The notes under the pieces are model-generated. The model ran no database searches and was not told the origin of the DNA. It worked only from the letters and a program-made list of their open reading frames with translations. Positions 18,262 through 26,778 of a DNA stretch of 64,000 nucleotides are shown here, piece after piece. The position numbers and the translations under genes were made by a program. How positions within the stretch are numbered: position 1 is the first letter of the stretch; every line of letters starts with the position of its first letter. Source of the DNA: Bacteroidota bacterium (GTDB lineage Bacteria > Bacteroidota > Bacteroidia > JACCXN01); NCBI GenBank assembly GCA_013696965.1, contig JACCXN010000035.1:16471-80470 (forward strand). Direction: 5' to 3'.

Positions 18262-19836
18262 TTAGCAATTCTCACATTTTAATCCATGGGGTGTCATTTT
18301 CCATCTTTTTCCAGCCATGTTTTTATCCTCAATATTATCTGTATTTTCAACATTGTAAAGCATTTTTTTAAGCAGGGGGTTTAACTCAACGGATTTTCCT
18401 TCTGGAACTCTTACAGTTATGTATACTTGTTGCAACCTGTATTTATCTTCCTGTTCTATTTTATAAAAACCATCAAAAACAATAAGGGAATCAGCTTGTA
18501 TATAATTATACCCTATTCTTTTGCTACGCTCTACGGCTTCTTTTTTATTAGATCCGAAACTTGTATTGGTAATATTAATTTTAAAACTATCTGATTCAGA
18601 TGCAATAATATTTAATTTTGGATAACCTACCAATACATGTTCATCCTCAATATGAAAAATACATGCTTTAGAATCGGCCTTGAATGTGAAATTTGGGCTG
18701 TTTAATTCGTTCATTCCAATATATAGGATATCGCTTGTTATTTGTGTGGGTGAAATTTCATTTACAAGTGAAGCCTTATTTGAAAAATCAGAAGACAATT
18801 TAAAGGCGCTGAAAATTAATATTGCAATTCCTGCAAGCCAGAAAATAAAAAATACCGATCCCATTCCACTTATTTTTCTCTTTATATTAAATAGAATTTT
18901 AATACCTGCTATTAACAATGAAAAAAATGGAACAAACAAAACCAGGAACAATGCAATTTTCACTAATCTCATTTGCTCAGGGGAGCTGAAAAAATAAACA
19001 AAAACTTCATTGAATGAGAATCCGGAAACACTATCCAAACCTGCATCAATAAATACATTGCTTCCAACAAATAATACTATAATACTCACTAAAAATACGA
19101 TAGAGAATAGGATTAATAGAAATCCGAACAACTTTCCGATTGAAACAATTGCTAAGCGTAATATATTCAATATAAAATCAGTAAACCGATTTGCTGTATA
19201 TTTTATCTTAGCGTAATTTTCAGATTTGTTTATGTTTTTAGCTTCGGTAGAAAATTCGTTGAATTTTTTTTTTATTCCTTCAAATTCTTCATGAACAGAT
19301 TTGCTTATATTATTGATATTAACTGGTTCGCCTTTCATTTCGAGCTTTTCAGCCGATGTTTTGGCTTGTGGAATAATTATCCAAAGAATAATATATAATA
19401 ATGGGCCTGTTCCAAAAATAAAAAGCATCAATACAAATAAAAGACGTAACCAAATGGGGTCACTAATTCCAAAATAGGCAGATAATCCAGAACAAACTCC
19501 TCCAAATATCCTGTTGTCCGGATCCCTGAATATCCTGTTTCTTGTTTGTTGGCCTTGTACAGGAGGGCTTTGACCATCCACAAATTCCTCTGGCTGTCCC
19601 ATTATGGCAATTACTTCATCTACATCCGAATCAGTTATTACCTGATTGGTTGCTGTAATTTTCGCTTTAAACATTTCTGCTATCCTGGCTTCAATATCAG
19701 CCATTATTTCTGCCTTGCCTTCGGAAGCATTAAAATAACTGCCTATTGTTTGCAAATAAACATTCAGTTTATCGTAAGCATCCTCATTTAAGTGAAAAAT
19801 CATTCCACTAATATTACTAATTACCGTTTTATTCAT
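18262..19836 (-). CDS. PspC domain membrane protein
   Basis: A 524-residue protein. Residues 1-90 are a conserved cytoplasmic part (IFHLNEDAYDKL, ADIEARIAEMF, VDEVIAIMGQPEEF). Residues about 97-160 are a PspC domain: RDPDNRIFGGVCSGLSAYFGI followed by a membrane helix. Three more membrane segments follow at about 230-350, then a soluble region ending KCENC. PspC-domain proteins of this build in Bacteroidota are usually encoded with a PadR regulator, as here: the start overlaps the PadR gene by 8 bases. Probable envelope-stress role by family; the target is unknown. Confidence 0.88.
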   Translation of the reverse strand: MNKTVISNISGMIFHLNEDAYDKLNVYLQTIGSYFNASEGKAEIMADIEARIAEMFKAKITATNQVITDSDVDEVIAIMGQPEEFVDGQSPPVQGQQTRNRIFRDPDNRIFGGVCSGLSAYFGISDPIWLRLLFVLMLFIFGTGPLLYIILWIIIPQAKTSAEKLEMKGEPVNINNISKSVHEEFEGIKKKFNEFSTEAKNINKSENYAKIKYTANRFTDFILNILRLAIVSIGKLFGFLLILFSIVFLVSIIVLFVGSNVFIDAGLDSVSGFSFNEVFVYFFSSPEQMRLVKIALFLVLFVPFFSLLIAGIKILFNIKRKISGMGSVFFIFWLAGIAILIFSAFKLSSDFSNKASLVNEISPTQITSDILYIGMNELNSPNFTFKADSKACIFHIEDEHVLVGYPKLNIIASESDSFKINITNTSFGSNKKEAVERSKRIGYNYIQADSLIVFDGFYKIEQEDKYRLQQVYITVRVPEGKSVELNPLLKKMLYNVENTDNIEDKNMAGKRWKMTPHGLKCENC

Positions 19837-20167
19837 TTTGTTTTTGATTTAAAATTGATTCAACTGCCTGTACAAGTTCTTTCCATGATTCTTTCAAACT
19901 GGCAAGGAAAGCTTCTCCAATTGAAGTTAATTCATAATATTTTCTTGGTGGCCCTGAAAGTGATTCCTCCCATCTGTATGAAAGTAAACCTTCGTTTTTT
20001 AATCTTGTTAAAAGGGGATATAAGGTTCCTTCAACCACAATTAATTTAGCTTCTTTTAATCTAGCGATTATTTCTGAGGGATAAGCATCCCCTCTTGACA
20101 AAATGGAAAGAATACAGAATTCCAGTATTCCTTTTCGCATTTGTTGCTTTACATTTTCCGGGTTCAT
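19829..20167 (-). CDS. PadR family transcriptional regulator
   Basis: A 112-residue winged-helix protein. The start MNPENVKQQMRKGILEFCIL, the recognition region YPSEIIARL and the wing VVEGTLYPLLTRLKNEGLLSYRWEES..GPPRKYYELT are diagnostic of PadR regulators. These normally act as repressors released by stress or ligands. It overlaps the PspC gene start, so the two are translationally coupled. A 13-bp inverted repeat in its promoter is the likely operator, implying autoregulation. Confidence 0.93.
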   Translation of the reverse strand: MNPENVKQQMRKGILEFCILSILSRGDAYPSEIIARLKEAKLIVVEGTLYPLLTRLKNEGLLSYRWEESLSGPPRKYYELTSIGEAFLASLKESWKELVQAVESILNQKQNE

Positions 20168-20195
20168 TTCTTATTGGTTATTCATTTTGTTGCAC

Positions 20196-20225
20196 CAAAG
20201 GTAAATAAAATATAGTACTATGCAA
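20196..20225 (-). promoter_or_regulatory. Promoter of padR-pspC operon
   Basis: On the minus strand a -7 box TACCTTTG (20203 down to 20196) is preceded by TTG (20225-20223) at 19 bases. This matches the Bacteroidota TTG-N19-TAnnTTTG promoter. The ATG follows 28 bases downstream. The TTG lies between the arms of the inverted repeat. Confidence 0.8.
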
Positions 20226-20243
20226 TACAAAGTACTATATTTT
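20207..20243. promoter_or_regulatory. Likely PadR operator
   Basis: Perfect inverted repeat: AAAATATAGTACT (20207-20219) and AGTACTATATTTT (20231-20243), separated by 11 bases. It surrounds the -33 TTG and part of the spacer of the padR promoter. Size and position fit repression by a PadR dimer. Assignment to this PadR is inference. Confidence 0.7.
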
Positions 20244-20309
20244 TTTATTCGTGCTTATAACTGTAAAATAATTTATTCATCATTTTAACTCTTAAAACAA
20301 AATTCATAT

Positions 20310-20317
20310 TACTTTTG
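20310..20317 (+). promoter_or_regulatory. -7 promoter box of terC-like gene
   Basis: TACTTTTG matches TAnnTTTG, 14 bases before the ATG at 20332. This would give a very short leader. No -33 TTG at the usual distance. Confidence 0.45.
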
Positions 20318-20331
20318 ATGAAAATTTATAA

Positions 20332-21048
20332 ATGGAATTTCTTTTTTCGCTGGAAGGGCTAATTAGCCTTTTGACTTTAACTGTTTTAGAAATAGTTTTA
20401 GGAATTGATAATATTATTTTTATTTCCATAGTTGCTGGAAAACTACCGGCAGAAAAACAGTTTAAAGCAAGGTTAATTGGTTTGAGCCTTGCTTTAATAA
20501 TGCGTATTGCTTTGCTTTTTGCCATAACATGGATTATAGGATTAACCAAACCCTTATTTACTCTTTTTGATTTTACTGCCAGTTGGAGAGATTTAATACT
20601 TTTTGCAGGAGGTCTTTTCCTTATGGCAAAAAGCACTACTGAGATTCATAGTAAGGTAAGTGGGGATGAGGATGTAAAATCATTGATTAAAAAACAAATG
20701 AGTTTTTCAACAGCTGTTATTCAGATTGTTTTGCTTGATATTGTTTTTTCATTTGACTCTATTCTTACTGCAATAGGTCTTACAAAAGAATTTATTATTA
20801 TGGTAATTGCCGTAGTAATTGCATTGATTATAATGCTTGTTTTTTCTGGAAAGGTCAGTAATTTTGTCAACAATCATCCAACGGTTAAAATACTTGCCTT
20901 ATCCTTTTTATTAATGATTGGAATGTTGCTTGTTTTTGATTCATTTCACCTTCATGTTCCCAAAGGTTATGTTTATTTTTCACTGGCATTTTCAATGTTT
21001 ATTGAAGTGCTGAATTTACGAATGAGAAAAAATATTCAGAAAGAGTAG
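20332..21048 (+). CDS. TerC family integral membrane protein
   Basis: A 238-residue membrane protein with about seven helices. The TerC signatures are visible: LTVLEIVLGIDNIIFISI near residue 18 and VLLDIVFSFDSILTAIG near residue 132, each with the acidic residues thought to bind metal. The family includes manganese exporters and tellurite-resistance-associated proteins. Metal export, probably Mn, is the likeliest role. It ends 13 bases from the converging DUF2179 gene. Confidence 0.9.
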   Translation: MEFLFSLEGLISLLTLTVLEIVLGIDNIIFISIVAGKLPAEKQFKARLIGLSLALIMRIALLFAITWIIGLTKPLFTLFDFTASWRDLILFAGGLFLMAKSTTEIHSKVSGDEDVKSLIKKQMSFSTAVIQIVLLDIVFSFDSILTAIGLTKEFIIMVIAVVIALIIMLVFSGKVSNFVNNHPTVKILALSFLLMIGMLLVFDSFHLHVPKGYVYFSLAFSMFIEVLNLRMRKNIQKE

Positions 21049-21061
21049 AAATAGGTTTTTT

Positions 21062-21640
21062 TTATTTTCTTACCGGAAGAATTCTTCTGAAAAAAGAAAC
21101 TTTTTTATCAAGAGCAGGAATATAAATCTGGCTTGCTGATTTTACATCCTCCACAGAAAAGAAGGCGTTGGGGTTATATTCATTAATAAGGTCAATTACT
21201 TTACCAACATTTATTCTTTTTACCGTTGTGAAAAGTATTTTAACGGGCCCTCTGGCACCTTGGGCATCCACAATGGTAAGGCCATATTTTTCCCTATCCA
21301 AGGCAGAGATAAGCTTTTCACAGCTTTGATTGGTTATTATTCTAACTACCTGTACACCCAAGGCTATTTTTTCTTCCAAAACCAATCCAATATAACTTCC
21401 CGTTGCATATCCTCCAGCCCATGCGAAATAAAAAAGCCAGTTGTTGTTTAAATTTTGAAAAATTTGGCTGATTGCAGCCAGCCAAATCAACACTTCAAAA
21501 AATCCTATGAAAGGAACAATTTTTTTATGTCCTTTTGCGGCTAATACAGAACGTAAGGTACCCAGGCTAACATCACAAACCCTTGCAAAAAAAATCAGAA
21601 GTGGGAATAAAATCCAATTGTTATAATCAAAACCTTCCAT
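21062..21640 (-). CDS. DUF2179/DUF5698 membrane protein (UPF0316)
   Basis: A 192-residue protein with three N-terminal membrane helices, including the typical FFARVCDVSLGTLRSVLAAKG segment and a GGYATGSYIGL..EEKIALG segment. A soluble DUF2179 domain follows (residues about 105-170, KYGLTIVDAQGARGPVKILFTTVKR). UPF0316 proteins are of unknown function; the DUF2179 fold is seen in signalling and transport regulators. The assignment is by family pattern. Confidence 0.85.
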   Translation of the reverse strand: MEGFDYNNWILFPLLIFFARVCDVSLGTLRSVLAAKGHKKIVPFIGFFEVLIWLAAISQIFQNLNNNWLFYFAWAGGYATGSYIGLVLEEKIALGVQVVRIITNQSCEKLISALDREKYGLTIVDAQGARGPVKILFTTVKRINVGKVIDLINEYNPNAFFSVEDVKSASQIYIPALDKKVSFFRRILPVRK

Positions 21641-21948
21641 TGTATATATTATCTCTGTTTTATATTTATTTAATATATTAAAATAATCTGATGAAAAAAA
21701 ACACCTTTTTATTTAAGAAAACTTACATTTAGTAACTCGATTGTAATTTTTATTATTTTGCATTTTAAATACAAACACTATTAGTATAACAAATACAATA
21801 GGAATAAAGGTATTAGGTTATAGCCTTTTAAAAGACTACAAAATTACTGATAATTTTTCAAGCTTAAACAACAAAAAAAAATGTATTTAATAATGTAAAC
21901 AAGCATTAATAGGATGTATTGCATTAAATTTAGTTACTTTGTTTTACT
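21641..21948. other. Divergent intergenic region
   Basis: About 300 bases between the divergent DUF2179 and CPA2 genes. TTACTTTG (21934-21941) is one base off the -7 consensus but lies only 8 bases from the ATG and has no well-spaced TTG. No gene is seen. Confidence 0.4.
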
Positions 21949-23994
21949 ATGGAACTTATACTAAAGTGGTGGGAGGTAAATTTCCCCATTGTTGATCCGG
22001 TATTAATATTTTCTCTTGTACTGTTTATTATCCTGTTATCTCCAATTTTGCTTCAAAGATTCAGGGTTCCTGCTGTGGTGGGGCTTTTATTAGCGGGGGT
22101 TGTTATTGGTCCCCATGCTTTGAATCTTCTTGAAAGGGATAAGAGTTTTGAGTTGTTTGGAATGGTAGGCCTTTTGTATATCATGTTTTTGGCCGGCCTT
22201 GAGCTGGACCTTACACAATTCCGAAAGAATAAAAGTAAAAGTCTTGTATTTGGTTTCATTACTTTTTTAATTCCCCAGGCTCTTGGAATTTTGGTTGCCT
22301 TCTACATTCTGAATTTTAATATTATATCTTCTGTATTATTGGCCAGTATGTTCGCCTCCCATACCTTAATTGCCTATCCGGTAGTTAGCAGGTTAGGGAT
22401 TACCCGTACCCAGGTTGTAACCGTAATAATTGGTGGTACACTGGTAACAAATATCATAGCCCTTATGATTTTATCTGTGATTACTAGTATGTCCAGGGGA
22501 GAGTTAGAAACTTTGTTTTGGGTAGAATTTTTAGTTTCACTTTCGATTTATGGATTTATTGTTTTTTGGGGAATACCAAAAATTGGAAGGTGGTTTTTCA
22601 AAAACTTTGAAGGGCAGGGAGGAACTCATTATATTTTCGTTCTTGCTGTTGTTTTTGCTGCTTCTTATTTTGCCAATGCAGCTAAAATAGAGCCTATAAT
22701 TGGGGCCTTTATTGCCGGGCTTGCAATGAATAAATTAATTCCAAACACCTCTCCTCTAATGAACAGGATAGATTTTATTGGAAACAATTTATTCATTCCA
22801 TTTTTCCTTATTGGAGTTGGAATGTTAATAAATTTGAGGGTGTTTTTTAATGGAACAGAGGCATTGAAAGTTGCAGCCCTTATGATTGTTGTTGCACTTC
22901 TAAGTAAATGGATCGCAGCATTTATTACTCAAAAAATATTTAATTATTCCAAAATTGAAAAAAATCTAATGTTTGGATTAAGTTCAGCACAGGCTGCCTC
23001 CACACTTGCTGCTGTAACTATTGGGTTTAACCTTGGCCTTTTAAATGAAAATGTATTGAATGGGACCATTTTAATGATCCTGTTTACATGTCTGATCAGT
23101 TCTTTTGTAACAGAGAAAGCAGGCCGGGAACTGGCAATTATTGAGGGTAACAAAGCCCCCGATCTGTGGGATATTCCAAATAGAGTATTAGTTCCTATTT
23201 CTAATCCTGCAACAATTGAAAATCTAATGGATCTTGCCATTATGATAAAAAATGATATTTCAAATGAGCCAATTTTTGCACTGGCTGTGGTAAAGGATGA
23301 TGTAGATGCAAAAGAGAAACTGGTTTTGAGTGAGAGGATGCTTGAAAAAGCAATTAGCCATGCCTCATCTACAGAAAATGCAGTTAGGGTTGTAACCCGG
23401 GTTGATTTAAATATTGCAAGCGGTGTAATTAGGGCCATTAGAGATTTAATGATTACTGAAGTTATAATTGGCTGGAACGCTAAAATAAGTGCTAAAAGCA
23501 ATATTTTTGGTAACATTTTAGATGTATTGCTTGAAAATTCGGAACAAATGATACTGGTTAGTAAAATCATTAATCCACTTAATACTATTGATAAAATAGT
23601 TGTACTTGTACCACCAAATGCAGAATATGAAAAAGGTTTTATTCATTGGGTGAGAACAATTAAAAAACTTTCAAAACAAACCGGAGCAAGTGTTGTGTTT
23701 TATTCTTCAGATTTTACAAAGGAAAAATTAATTGCTGCTACAAAAGCCACAAAGCCTGCAATTAGCTCTTCTTACAAAGAGTTTAATGAATGGGATGATT
23801 TTTCGTCTTTATCAAAGGAAATTAAAGCTGATGATTTGCTGGTGATCATTAGTGCCCGTAAATCTACAGTTTCCTATAAGCATTTCCTTGATAATGTTCC
23901 AAAAAATCTTGCAAAATATTTTGAATCCTCTAACTTTATTATTGTGTTTCCAGAACAAACCCTGGAGCCAGATGTTTTTAAACATATGCAATAA
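21949..23994 (+). CDS. CPA2 family cation:proton antiporter with C-terminal UspA-like region
   Basis: A 681-residue protein. Residues about 15-395 are a Na+/H+ exchanger domain with some twelve membrane helices. Visible family motifs are RFRVPAVVGLLLAGVVIGP, LAGLELDL, and the crossed-helix region IEPIIGAFIAGLAMN. Residues about 410-680 are soluble and resemble tandem universal-stress-protein domains, as found in many Bacteroidota CPA2 proteins. It should exchange Na+ or K+ for protons at the inner membrane; ion choice is not visible. It is monocistronic by spacing. Confidence 0.88.
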   Translation: MELILKWWEVNFPIVDPVLIFSLVLFIILLSPILLQRFRVPAVVGLLLAGVVIGPHALNLLERDKSFELFGMVGLLYIMFLAGLELDLTQFRKNKSKSLVFGFITFLIPQALGILVAFYILNFNIISSVLLASMFASHTLIAYPVVSRLGITRTQVVTVIIGGTLVTNIIALMILSVITSMSRGELETLFWVEFLVSLSIYGFIVFWGIPKIGRWFFKNFEGQGGTHYIFVLAVVFAASYFANAAKIEPIIGAFIAGLAMNKLIPNTSPLMNRIDFIGNNLFIPFFLIGVGMLINLRVFFNGTEALKVAALMIVVALLSKWIAAFITQKIFNYSKIEKNLMFGLSSAQAASTLAAVTIGFNLGLLNENVLNGTILMILFTCLISSFVTEKAGRELAIIEGNKAPDLWDIPNRVLVPISNPATIENLMDLAIMIKNDISNEPIFALAVVKDDVDAKEKLVLSERMLEKAISHASSTENAVRVVTRVDLNIASGVIRAIRDLMITEVIIGWNAKISAKSNIFGNILDVLLENSEQMILVSKIINPLNTIDKIVVLVPPNAEYEKGFIHWVRTIKKLSKQTGASVVFYSSDFTKEKLIAATKATKPAISSSYKEFNEWDDFSSLSKEIKADDLLVIISARKSTVSYKHFLDNVPKNLAKYFESSNFIIVFPEQTLEPDVFKHMQ

Positions 23995-24365
23995 AGCATT
24001 TTGCAGGTTTTTCCTAAGCATTAAAAAATGTTTAAATTTAACTCGCATTTATTCTATATGCAGGAAAAATAATATTATAAATCCCTCGTTTTATATTTAT
24101 ACAAAAATGAAAACAGGCCCGTTAGCCTCATTTTTTATTATTTCTATAACACCCTACAAAAAGATATTTTTTTTCGAACAATTTTTTTTTAAATTTGTTA
24201 TAGGTATTTTATTTATTTGTATAATTGCATCCTCAAATCCGTTTTATAGCCTGAGATTCTTCAAAAAATAAACTATCCGGAAATTTTAGAGCATTTAATA
24301 CAAATTTCTTTAATTGATTTTTAAATCAAACCCATTTTATAAAACAAACCTTTTTAAATAGTTGC
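23995..24365. other. Intergenic region before rho
   Basis: AT-rich spacer. A 54-codon frame (24108-24271) starting MKTGPLASFF is open, but it is Phe/Ile-rich with homopolymer runs and no family signature. No strong terminator or promoter match is seen. Confidence 0.5.
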
Positions 24366-26126
24366 ATGTACGATATAATTGAGTTGAATAGTAAACTTGT
24401 GAGTGAGCTTAGAGATATAGCAAAAAACTTAAACATTCCCAAATTCGATACCCTAAAAAAACAGGAATTGGTATATCAGATATTAGATTATCAAGCCATA
24501 AAATCCGTTAAAAAAGAAGACTTTACAGAATCAAAATCTGAAAAAAGACCAATAGAAAAGCCAAGAATTCCAAGAAAAAGTTTTGTTTCTAAAAGCACTC
24601 CAGATCACCATTCCCAGGTAAGTACAGAAACAAATGAAATTGAACGGGTTAAACCTCCTTCAGAAGTTGCCGACAATTCAGATTACAGGGATTTTGGAAA
24701 TAAAGCAAAACCAGAATCTGAGAAACCTTTGGTGGAAATAGAAGCTCCATTGGAAATTGAAAGCAATAAAAATATTCCTCAAGAGATTGGTTCATCTGAT
24801 GTGCAGAGAGAAAGAAAATTTCCTGAGCAAAAAAAACCGGGACAGTTTAAAAACCCGAACCAAAACCCGAACCAAAATTTAAACCTTAATCCAAACCAAA
24901 ACCCTAATCCAAACCCAAACCAAAACCCAAATCCAAACCCAAACCAAAATCAAAACCAAAATCCAAACCAAAATCCAAACCAAAATCGCAGAAATGAACC
25001 TTTGTTTAATTTTGATGGGATCATTATTAGTGAAGGAGTTCTAGAGATAATGCCGGATGGTTATGGATTTTTAAGGTCATCAGATTACAATTACCTGAAT
25101 TCTCCAGATGATATTTATGTTTCCCAATCTCAAATTAAATTATTTGGTTTAAAAACCGGAGATACTGTAAAAGGAAGTGTACGCCCACCAAAAGAAGGTG
25201 AAAAATATTTTCCACTTATTAAAGTAGATAAAATAAATGGACAGGATCCTGCCATTGTGAGAGATCGTGTACCCTTTGATTACCTTACACCCTTGTTTCC
25301 AGAGCAAAGATTGCAACTGACTTCCAAAAGAAGTTCCCAGTCCATGCGCATAATGGATATGTTTACCCCTATTGGTAAAGGACAGCGTGGATTAATTGTT
25401 GCTCAACCTAAGACAGGAAAAACGACTCTTCTGAAAGAGGTGGCTAATGCTATTGCTGAAAATCATCCTGAAGTTTATCTTATTATATTATTGATTGATG
25501 AGAGACCTGAAGAGGTTACTGATATGGCAAGAAGCGTAAAGGCAGAAGTAATTTCTTCTACTTTTGATGAACCCGCAGAAAGGCATGTTAAGGTTGCAAA
25601 CATTGTATTGGAAAAAGCAAAGAGATTGGTTGAATGTGGACATGATGTTGTTATCCTTTTGGATTCAATTACAAGGCTTGCCAGAGCTTATAACACTGTG
25701 TCTCCAGCCTCAGGAAAGGTTCTTTCGGGAGGTGTGGATGCCAATGCACTTCACAAACCAAAAAGATTTTTTGGCGCTGCAAGAAAAATTGAAAATGGAG
25801 GTTCCCTTACAATTCTTGCAACTGCCCTTACCGATACTGGTTCAAAAATGGATGAAGTTATTTTTGAAGAGTTTAAAGGAACGGGTAATATGGAATTGCA
25901 GCTTGATCGTAAACTTTCCAATAAGCGATTGTATCCTGCAATTGATATTAATATTTCAAGTACAAGAAGAGAAGATTTGCTTTTAGATAAGGAATCTCTT
26001 CAGAGAATTTGGGTTTTAAGAAATCTGCTTTCTGATATGAATTCAGTTGAGGCTATGCAGTTCCTACAGGATAGAATGAGAAATACCAAGACTAATGAGG
26101 AGTTCCTAATCTCAATGAACGGATAA
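24366..26126 (+). CDS. rho: Transcription termination factor Rho with disordered insert
   Basis: A 586-residue Rho. Residues 1-45 are the Rho N-terminal helical domain ([18 protein letters not shown]). Residues about 46-215 are a long Lys/Glu/Pro/Asn-rich insert, including a pure Asn/Pro/Gln repeat at about 163-207. The cold-shock-like RNA-binding domain follows ([22 protein letters not shown]). The ATPase core has Walker A in [13 protein letters not shown], then [16 protein letters not shown] and the Q/R-loop region [13 protein letters not shown]. It terminates transcription as an RNA helicase. It is longer than the 419-residue E. coli protein because of the insert. A DUF4199 gene starts 4 bases after the stop. 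Confidence 0.97.
   Translation: MYDIIELNSKLVSELRDIAKNLNIPKFDTLKKQELVYQILDYQAIKSVKKEDFTESKSEKRPIEKPRIPRKSFVSKSTPDHHSQVSTETNEIERVKPPSEVADNSDYRDFGNKAKPESEKPLVEIEAPLEIESNKNIPQEIGSSDVQRERKFPEQKKPGQFKNPNQNPNQNLNLNPNQNPNPNPNQNPNPNPNQNQNQNPNQNPNQNRRNEPLFNFDGIIISEGVLEIMPDGYGFLRSSDYNYLNSPDDIYVSQSQIKLFGLKTGDTVKGSVRPPKEGEKYFPLIKVDKINGQDPAIVRDRVPFDYLTPLFPEQRLQLTSKRSSQSMRIMDMFTPIGKGQRGLIVAQPKTGKTTLLKEVANAIAENHPEVYLIILLIDERPEEVTDMARSVKAEVISSTFDEPAERHVKVANIVLEKAKRLVECGHDVVILLDSITRLARAYNTVSPASGKVLSGGVDANALHKPKRFFGAARKIENGGSLTILATALTDTGSKMDEVIFEEFKGTGNMELQLDRKLSNKRLYPAIDINISSTRREDLLLDKESLQRIWVLRNLLSDMNSVEAMQFLQDRMRNTKTNEEFLISMNG
24851..24987 (+). repeat. In-frame Asn-Pro-Asn-Gln coding repeat within rho
   Basis: About 137 bases of degenerate tandem units based on AAYCCNAACCAA encode runs of NPNQ and NPNPNPNQ. 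Their near-perfect iteration suggests length change by slippage. Confidence 0.9.
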
Positions 26127-26130
26127 TATA

Positions 26131-26643
26131 GTGAGGCAACTTGTTTTTAAATATGCTTTAGCCGTTTCTGCAGCTTCAATTTCTTTAAAATTGGTAATAT
26201 TTTTCACCGAAAATCAGTTCTCCAAAATGGGCGATTATTCAAGCTATTTGATTTTCTTGTTTATTCTAATTGGGGTTTATTTTGGAATGCGCAATGCCAG
26301 GACCTTAAACAGCAGCCATACTCAGAGTTTTAGGGAAAACATAAATACAGGCTGTAAAATAGCTGCAATGAATGCGCTCGTTATGGGTGTTTTTATTTAT
26401 GTTTATTATAATTTTATAGATTCAGCATATTTTACCGAAAAAATAAGGAATACCCTTTCCCTTATGACGGAAAATAATTATACTAAAGAGCAAATGAAGG
26501 AATATTACCTAAATGCTCGACTGTTATTTTTTGCTGCAGATAAAGTAGCCTCTTTTACTCTTTTTGGTTATTTACTTCTTGGATGTTTTTATGCTGTTGT
26601 TTCTGGCTTTGTTTTAAGAAAGAATGCAGTTTCAGGTATTTGA
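26131..26643 (+). CDS. DUF4199 domain membrane protein
   Basis: A 170-residue protein starting at GTG, 4 bases after rho. It has four membrane segments (about residues 5-25, 38-54, 76-96, 140-160). The order, length and the ILIGVYFGMRNARTLNS loop after helix 2 fit DUF4199, a Bacteroidota membrane family of unknown role. It is probably cotranscribed with rho. Confidence 0.75.
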   Translation: MRQLVFKYALAVSAASISLKLVIFFTENQFSKMGDYSSYLIFLFILIGVYFGMRNARTLNSSHTQSFRENINTGCKIAAMNALVMGVFIYVYYNFIDSAYFTEKIRNTLSLMTENNYTKEQMKEYYLNARLLFFAADKVASFTLFGYLLLGCFYAVVSGFVLRKNAVSGI

Positions 26644-26778
26644 TTTCTCAATTTTAATCCGTTAATGAAATACAATATTCAGTCAGAAAGGATAAATACG
26701 CCTTACTCAATACCTGCTTAGAATTGATAATTCATTGTATGAATTTCAAAAAGGCAAAACACTCTAAAAAAAACAACA

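Noticed and set aside
23852-24271. 139-codon frame overlapping the end of the CPA2 gene and the spacer
   Set aside because: Half of it shadows the antiporter; the rest is homopolymer-rich Phe/Ile sequence.
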